Positions 61,365-64,000 of a DNA stretch of 64,000 bases are shown piece by piece. The stretch lies in contig PMTV01000023.1 in the NCBI GenBank assembly GCA_003167215.1, positions 1-64,000 of the forward strand. Direction: 5' to 3'. This DNA comes from Acidobacteriota bacterium. GTDB taxonomy: Bacteria > Acidobacteriota > Terriglobia > Acidiferrales > UBA7541. Position numbers and translations under genes: made by a program. The notes under the pieces were generated by a model that was given only the letters and a program-made list of their open reading frames with translations, had not been told where the DNA came from and did no database searches. Positions within the stretch are counted from its first letter, which is position 1. The number at the start of each line of letters is the position of its first letter.

Positions 61365-62654
61365 TCACTCGACATTGATCGGGAGCAGGAATGAGAACGA
61401 ACTCCCGCTTCCGACCACGCTATCAACCCATACTTTTCCGCGATGGGCTTGAATCAGGCGCTTTGTGATCGCCAGTCCCAAACCCATGCCGGAAGAAGAC
61501 GGATCCACGCGCACGAATTCTTCAAAAATTTCCTGATGAAATTCAGCGGCGATTCCACCGCCTGTATCCGTAACCGAAACTAAAACACTGTTTGCGCGCA
61601 TACCCGCGTCGCGGCGGCGATCGGTAGAAGGCGAAGCCTCGGAAACACGCCGCTCCCAAAAATGCGGCTCCGCAATCATCGTGACACAGCCTTCCGCCGG
61701 CGTATGCTTCAAAGCATTATCGAGCAAATTCGCCACACACTGCTGTACTTTCTGATAATCGAACTTGAAAGAAGGCAGGTCCGGATGAACCTTTATTTCC
61801 AGGTGCACCTTGGCGCGCTGAAAGGCATCCTGCCAGCGGCAGGTGAGATCGTTGATGCAATCGCGCAGATCATTTTCACGCAACTGCAGCATGAGTTTGC
61901 CGCTTTCGAGCGCTGAATAGTTCAGGAACATGGAAACGAGCCTGACCAGTCGGTCGCAGCTTTCTTTCGATTCCTGCAGCATTTCGCGCTGCCGCTCGGT
62001 GAGTTTTCCTAGCGATCCGGAGAGGAGAAGATCGTAATAACCCTTCATAACGGCCAGCGGCGTTTTCAGTTCATGGGCGGCTGACGCCAGAAAAACCGTT
62101 TTCTGCCGGTTCACTTCCTGAAGACGCAGGTAGGCGGCGAGCAAATTTCGATACGTGATCTCCCGCTCCTGCATTAATTCCTGAACCGTTTGCCGCATCT
62201 CCGCTTCGTTAGCCAGCGTTTGAGATGGAACTGGCTCCACGTAAACGACCAGCCAATCCGGCTCCGGCAACCAACGAACCCTTGCACGGCTTTTCCCGGC
62301 AGGAGAATCAATCTGAAGATTTACTTCCTGTTCACCATTTTCGAGCTGGTCAACAACACCTTTGCGGTCGGTGTGCAAAATGTCGCTGAACAGATTCAGT
62401 TCCAATCTCGAAGTCGTTTTTGGTGAATTCAACCGATCTTGGGCGTGCAGGTTGGTAAACAAAATTCGCCCGGCGCGGTCTGCGACCACTAACGGGCGGT
62501 CAAATGCGTCCAATAAGCTCGCGACCAGATGAAAAACCTGCTGGCCTGTGGCTTGCGGGTCGGTTGTAAGACTGTTCGTCAATTCCCCTCCCGGGGACGC
62601 GGCACAAAGACACCACTCTTGAGCTTTCGCTACGACGAAGGGGGCCGCACTCAA
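61365..62654 (-). CDS. sensor histidine kinase
   Basis: About 429 residues. A PAS-like N-terminal part (residues ~40-150, DAFDRPLVVADRAGRILFT) is followed by a coiled linker (QEREITYRNLLAAYLRLQEV), the HisKA box SAAHELKTPLAVMKGYYDLL with the phospho-accepting His, and HATPase motifs (N-box VQQCVANLLDNALKHTPAEG, then DTGGGIAAEF and GMGLGLAITKRL). There is no membrane segment, so it probably senses a cytoplasmic signal. It lies 55 bp from the NtrC-type regulator on the same strand and probably phosphorylates it. Start uncertain: GTG 62654 is used, TTG 62582 is possible. Confidence 0.93.
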   Translation of the reverse strand: MSAAPFVVAKAQEWCLCAASPGGELTNSLTTDPQATGQQVFHLVASLLDAFDRPLVVADRAGRILFTNLHAQDRLNSPKTTSRLELNLFSDILHTDRKGVVDQLENGEQEVNLQIDSPAGKSRARVRWLPEPDWLVVYVEPVPSQTLANEAEMRQTVQELMQEREITYRNLLAAYLRLQEVNRQKTVFLASAAHELKTPLAVMKGYYDLLLSGSLGKLTERQREMLQESKESCDRLVRLVSMFLNYSALESGKLMLQLRENDLRDCINDLTCRWQDAFQRAKVHLEIKVHPDLPSFKFDYQKVQQCVANLLDNALKHTPAEGCVTMIAEPHFWERRVSEASPSTDRRRDAGMRANSVLVSVTDTGGGIAAEFHQEIFEEFVRVDPSSSGMGLGLAITKRLIQAHRGKVWVDSVVGSGSSFSFLLPINVE

Positions 62655-62889
62655 GAATATTCATGCTCGCAAAGGGCGAAAAGGGAGTCAATGGTAAATG
62701 CGTTCTAGTTTGCACAAAGTTGGAAAAGGAATGGAGTATATTTGCCCAATTCACTGCGGGGTTGCAACTTACCGCAGATTCAATAGTCTCATAACACCAT
62801 GATTATAAGTGGCTTGCTGGAAACGCTGTCTCAGAAAGAGACTTGCACTCAAATTGCGTACTAGTGTGAGTACTAAAACTGGGGTACTA

Positions 62890-63252
62890 ATGAACTCGAC
62901 GGAAAATGTTCTTCACCACAAAGTAAGTATGTCCCCTCTCTACGAAGAGCGAAGGCGATTCCAGCGGATACACCTCCAGGTGCCGATGTTCATTCGCGGC
63001 AAGGATGCGCACGGCGAGCAGTTCCTTGAGCTTGCCAAGACCTTAGATGTCAGTGGCTTAGGTGCCTTTCTTACGTGTCCGCGCTCATTAGCCGTTAGCG
63101 AGATTATCACTCTAACAATCCCTGCGCCGTCCATTACCTCGTCCGGTTTAATTCCGGCCGGCATGCCACCGATTCAAGCCCGGGTAAAAAGACAACAACA
63201 GGCCGGAGATGTCTACCTTGTCGGCGTCGAATTCTTGAAGCCGATTGGCTAA
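62890..63252 (+). CDS. PilZ-domain protein, divergent from the kinase
   Basis: About 120 residues (ATG at 62890; an upstream frame lacks support). Both motifs are present: EERRRFQRIHLQVPMFIRGK (RxxxR) and KTLDVSGLGAFLTCPRSLAV (D-x-S-x-x-G), then a loop with many Pro and Ile, and SARVKRQQQAGDVYLVGVEF-type strands. It should bind c-di-GMP. It is transcribed away from the histidine-kinase operon. Confidence 0.9.
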   Translation: MNSTENVLHHKVSMSPLYEERRRFQRIHLQVPMFIRGKDAHGEQFLELAKTLDVSGLGAFLTCPRSLAVSEIITLTIPAPSITSSGLIPAGMPPIQARVKRQQQAGDVYLVGVEFLKPIG

Positions 63253-63535
63253 TTCTTTTCCACATCCCTTCCGACACTTCGGGCTTTTCCACATCTTCCC
63301 GGAGATCAAGACGTGACCTTGCCACAAAGTGGAAGGTTTTTCGCAAGACGTTGAAGGTAGTTCGCCATTGACGTGAGTTAGAAAACGTGTAATTTTCTTC
63401 CTTGCAGCAACTTACATATCTCTACTCCTCCCGCATTCCTGGCCCGGGGATTGGACTGTCCCTTGCTGTAAGTCCCCTGCCCCCGCAGTGGCCCCTTAGT
63501 CAGGGAAGAGTATTGCTATTTTCCGGAACCCACTG

Positions 63536-64000
63536 ATGCCCCAACCCGGCGAATCTTTGCCTACACAACCCTTGGCCGAAGACTCGTACCTAGAGGTGCT
63601 CGCGGAAACTCTTGAGAGCCTCGAGGATTCGGTTCGCGGGCAATTTCTGCGCCAATTTTTCCGTACGATCGCGCAAATAGATCTCACCGAAGCCCAAGGC
63701 AATGAATATTGGGAACGGATATTATTGCGGCGTCGAGAGCTAGCCGAAAGCATTGGGAAAAAAGTCTCGTTGAAAACAGCGATGGTAGATGTGCTGGCTT
63801 CTACGAGTTTTCTGCGCGTCCCCATCCTGATGGAGTATGAAGAATTCAAGAAACTGCAAATCAATGCCGCCACCGACCCGCTTACAGGCCTGTACAACCG
63901 GCGCCTCTTCGATGAATACTGTGACAAAGAACTGAATCGCGCGAAACGCTACGGGCAGCAGCTGGCTGTAGTGATCCTCGATGTGCACAAGCTCAAGGAA
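63536..64000 (+). CDS. GGDEF (diguanylate cyclase) protein, cut by the window end
   Basis: First 155 residues only. An N-terminal helical region (DSYLEVLAETLESLEDSV, then RELAESIGKKVSLKTAMVDV) precedes the start of a GGDEF domain: ATDPLTGLYNRRLFDEYCDK with the D-x-L-T-x-L-x-N-R-R signature, then the strand VVILDVHKLKE with the metal Asp, where the usual reading is D-I-D. The active GGDEF loop lies beyond the edge, so activity cannot be judged. It probably makes c-di-GMP for the PilZ proteins nearby. No terminator before it. Confidence 0.9.
   Translation, partial: MPQPGESLPTQPLAEDSYLEVLAETLESLEDSVRGQFLRQFFRTIAQIDLTEAQGNEYWERILLRRRELAESIGKKVSLKTAMVDVLASTSFLRVPILMEYEEFKKLQINAATDPLTGLYNRRLFDEYCDKELNRAKRYGQQLAVVILDVHKLKE

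Noticed and set aside
1-64000. Search for tRNA, rRNA, CRISPR arrays and complete insertion sequences
   Set aside because: No cloverleaf-like or rRNA stretches, no repeated spacer array and no transposase were recognised by eye; short elements could be missed without a covariance search.

Overview
The window looks like chromosome from a diderm, GC-rich bacterium of the phylum Acidobacteriota (Terriglobia-like). This is an inference from gene content. It holds an Omp85/SurA-like/TamB outer-membrane assembly cluster, a large Ig-like lipoprotein with Gly/Ser/Thr-rich repeats, a LysW-like zinc-ribbon protein with a Glu-rich tail, LolA-like proteins with family-specific C-termini, several PilZ proteins and Fis-type sigma-54 activators. 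No rRNA, tRNA, CRISPR array or complete insertion sequence was found.

Layout. 0.3-2 kb: two divergent Crp/Fnr-type regulators. 2-7.2 kb: an accessory, phage-derived stretch. It has a P27-like terminase small subunit, a small companion, a tail/surface-like protein broken by a frameshift at a T5 run, a ~100-nt highly structured RNA with a textbook promoter and intrinsic terminator, and two unrecognised proteins flanking a three-copy 9-nt direct repeat. 7.3-11 kb: a cation/proton antiporter fused to a PTS EIIA-like domain, a small unknown protein and a MoeB/ThiF-type E1 enzyme. 10.8-18.5 kb: a tight operon of a seven-POTRA Omp85 protein, a SurA-like periplasmic chaperone without a PPIase domain, and a TamB-like translocation protein. 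18.5-21.9 kb: a modABC molybdate transporter with a DUF2059 secreted protein. 22-36 kb: mixed metabolism and repair (exported amidohydrolase, isoaspartyl methyltransferase, glycosyltransferases, cis-prenyltransferase, NUDIX, alpha-carbonic anhydrase, DPP-IV-like peptidase, phospholipase B-like hydrolase).

37.2-39.2 kb is a second, AT-richer accessory island. It carries a nucleoside-deoxyribosyltransferase/TIR-like protein divergent from two unknown small proteins, a candidate stress or defence locus. 39.4-50.9 kb is mostly housekeeping: PilZ, Xaa-Pro aminopeptidase, lipoprotein plus OB-fold-like partner, EF-P with a non-standard tip, LolA-like protein, PurB, metallo-beta-lactamase-fold hydrolase and M16 protease. 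51-55.7 kb continues with cysteine dioxygenase, RlmN, PgeF, AcpS and MtaB.

55.8-64 kb is a signalling block: a LuxR regulator with a degenerate receiver, two sigma-54 activators, a histidine kinase, a CBS-pair protein, two PilZ proteins and a GGDEF protein cut by the window end. The second activator has a receiver domain and lies next to the kinase, so those two probably form a two-component system. The PilZ and GGDEF genes suggest that c-di-GMP signalling meets the same regulon.

The items most worth follow-up are the structured RNA at 5.2 kb, the 37-39 kb island, the frameshifted phage protein, the seven-POTRA assembly operon and the GCACGT direct repeats.
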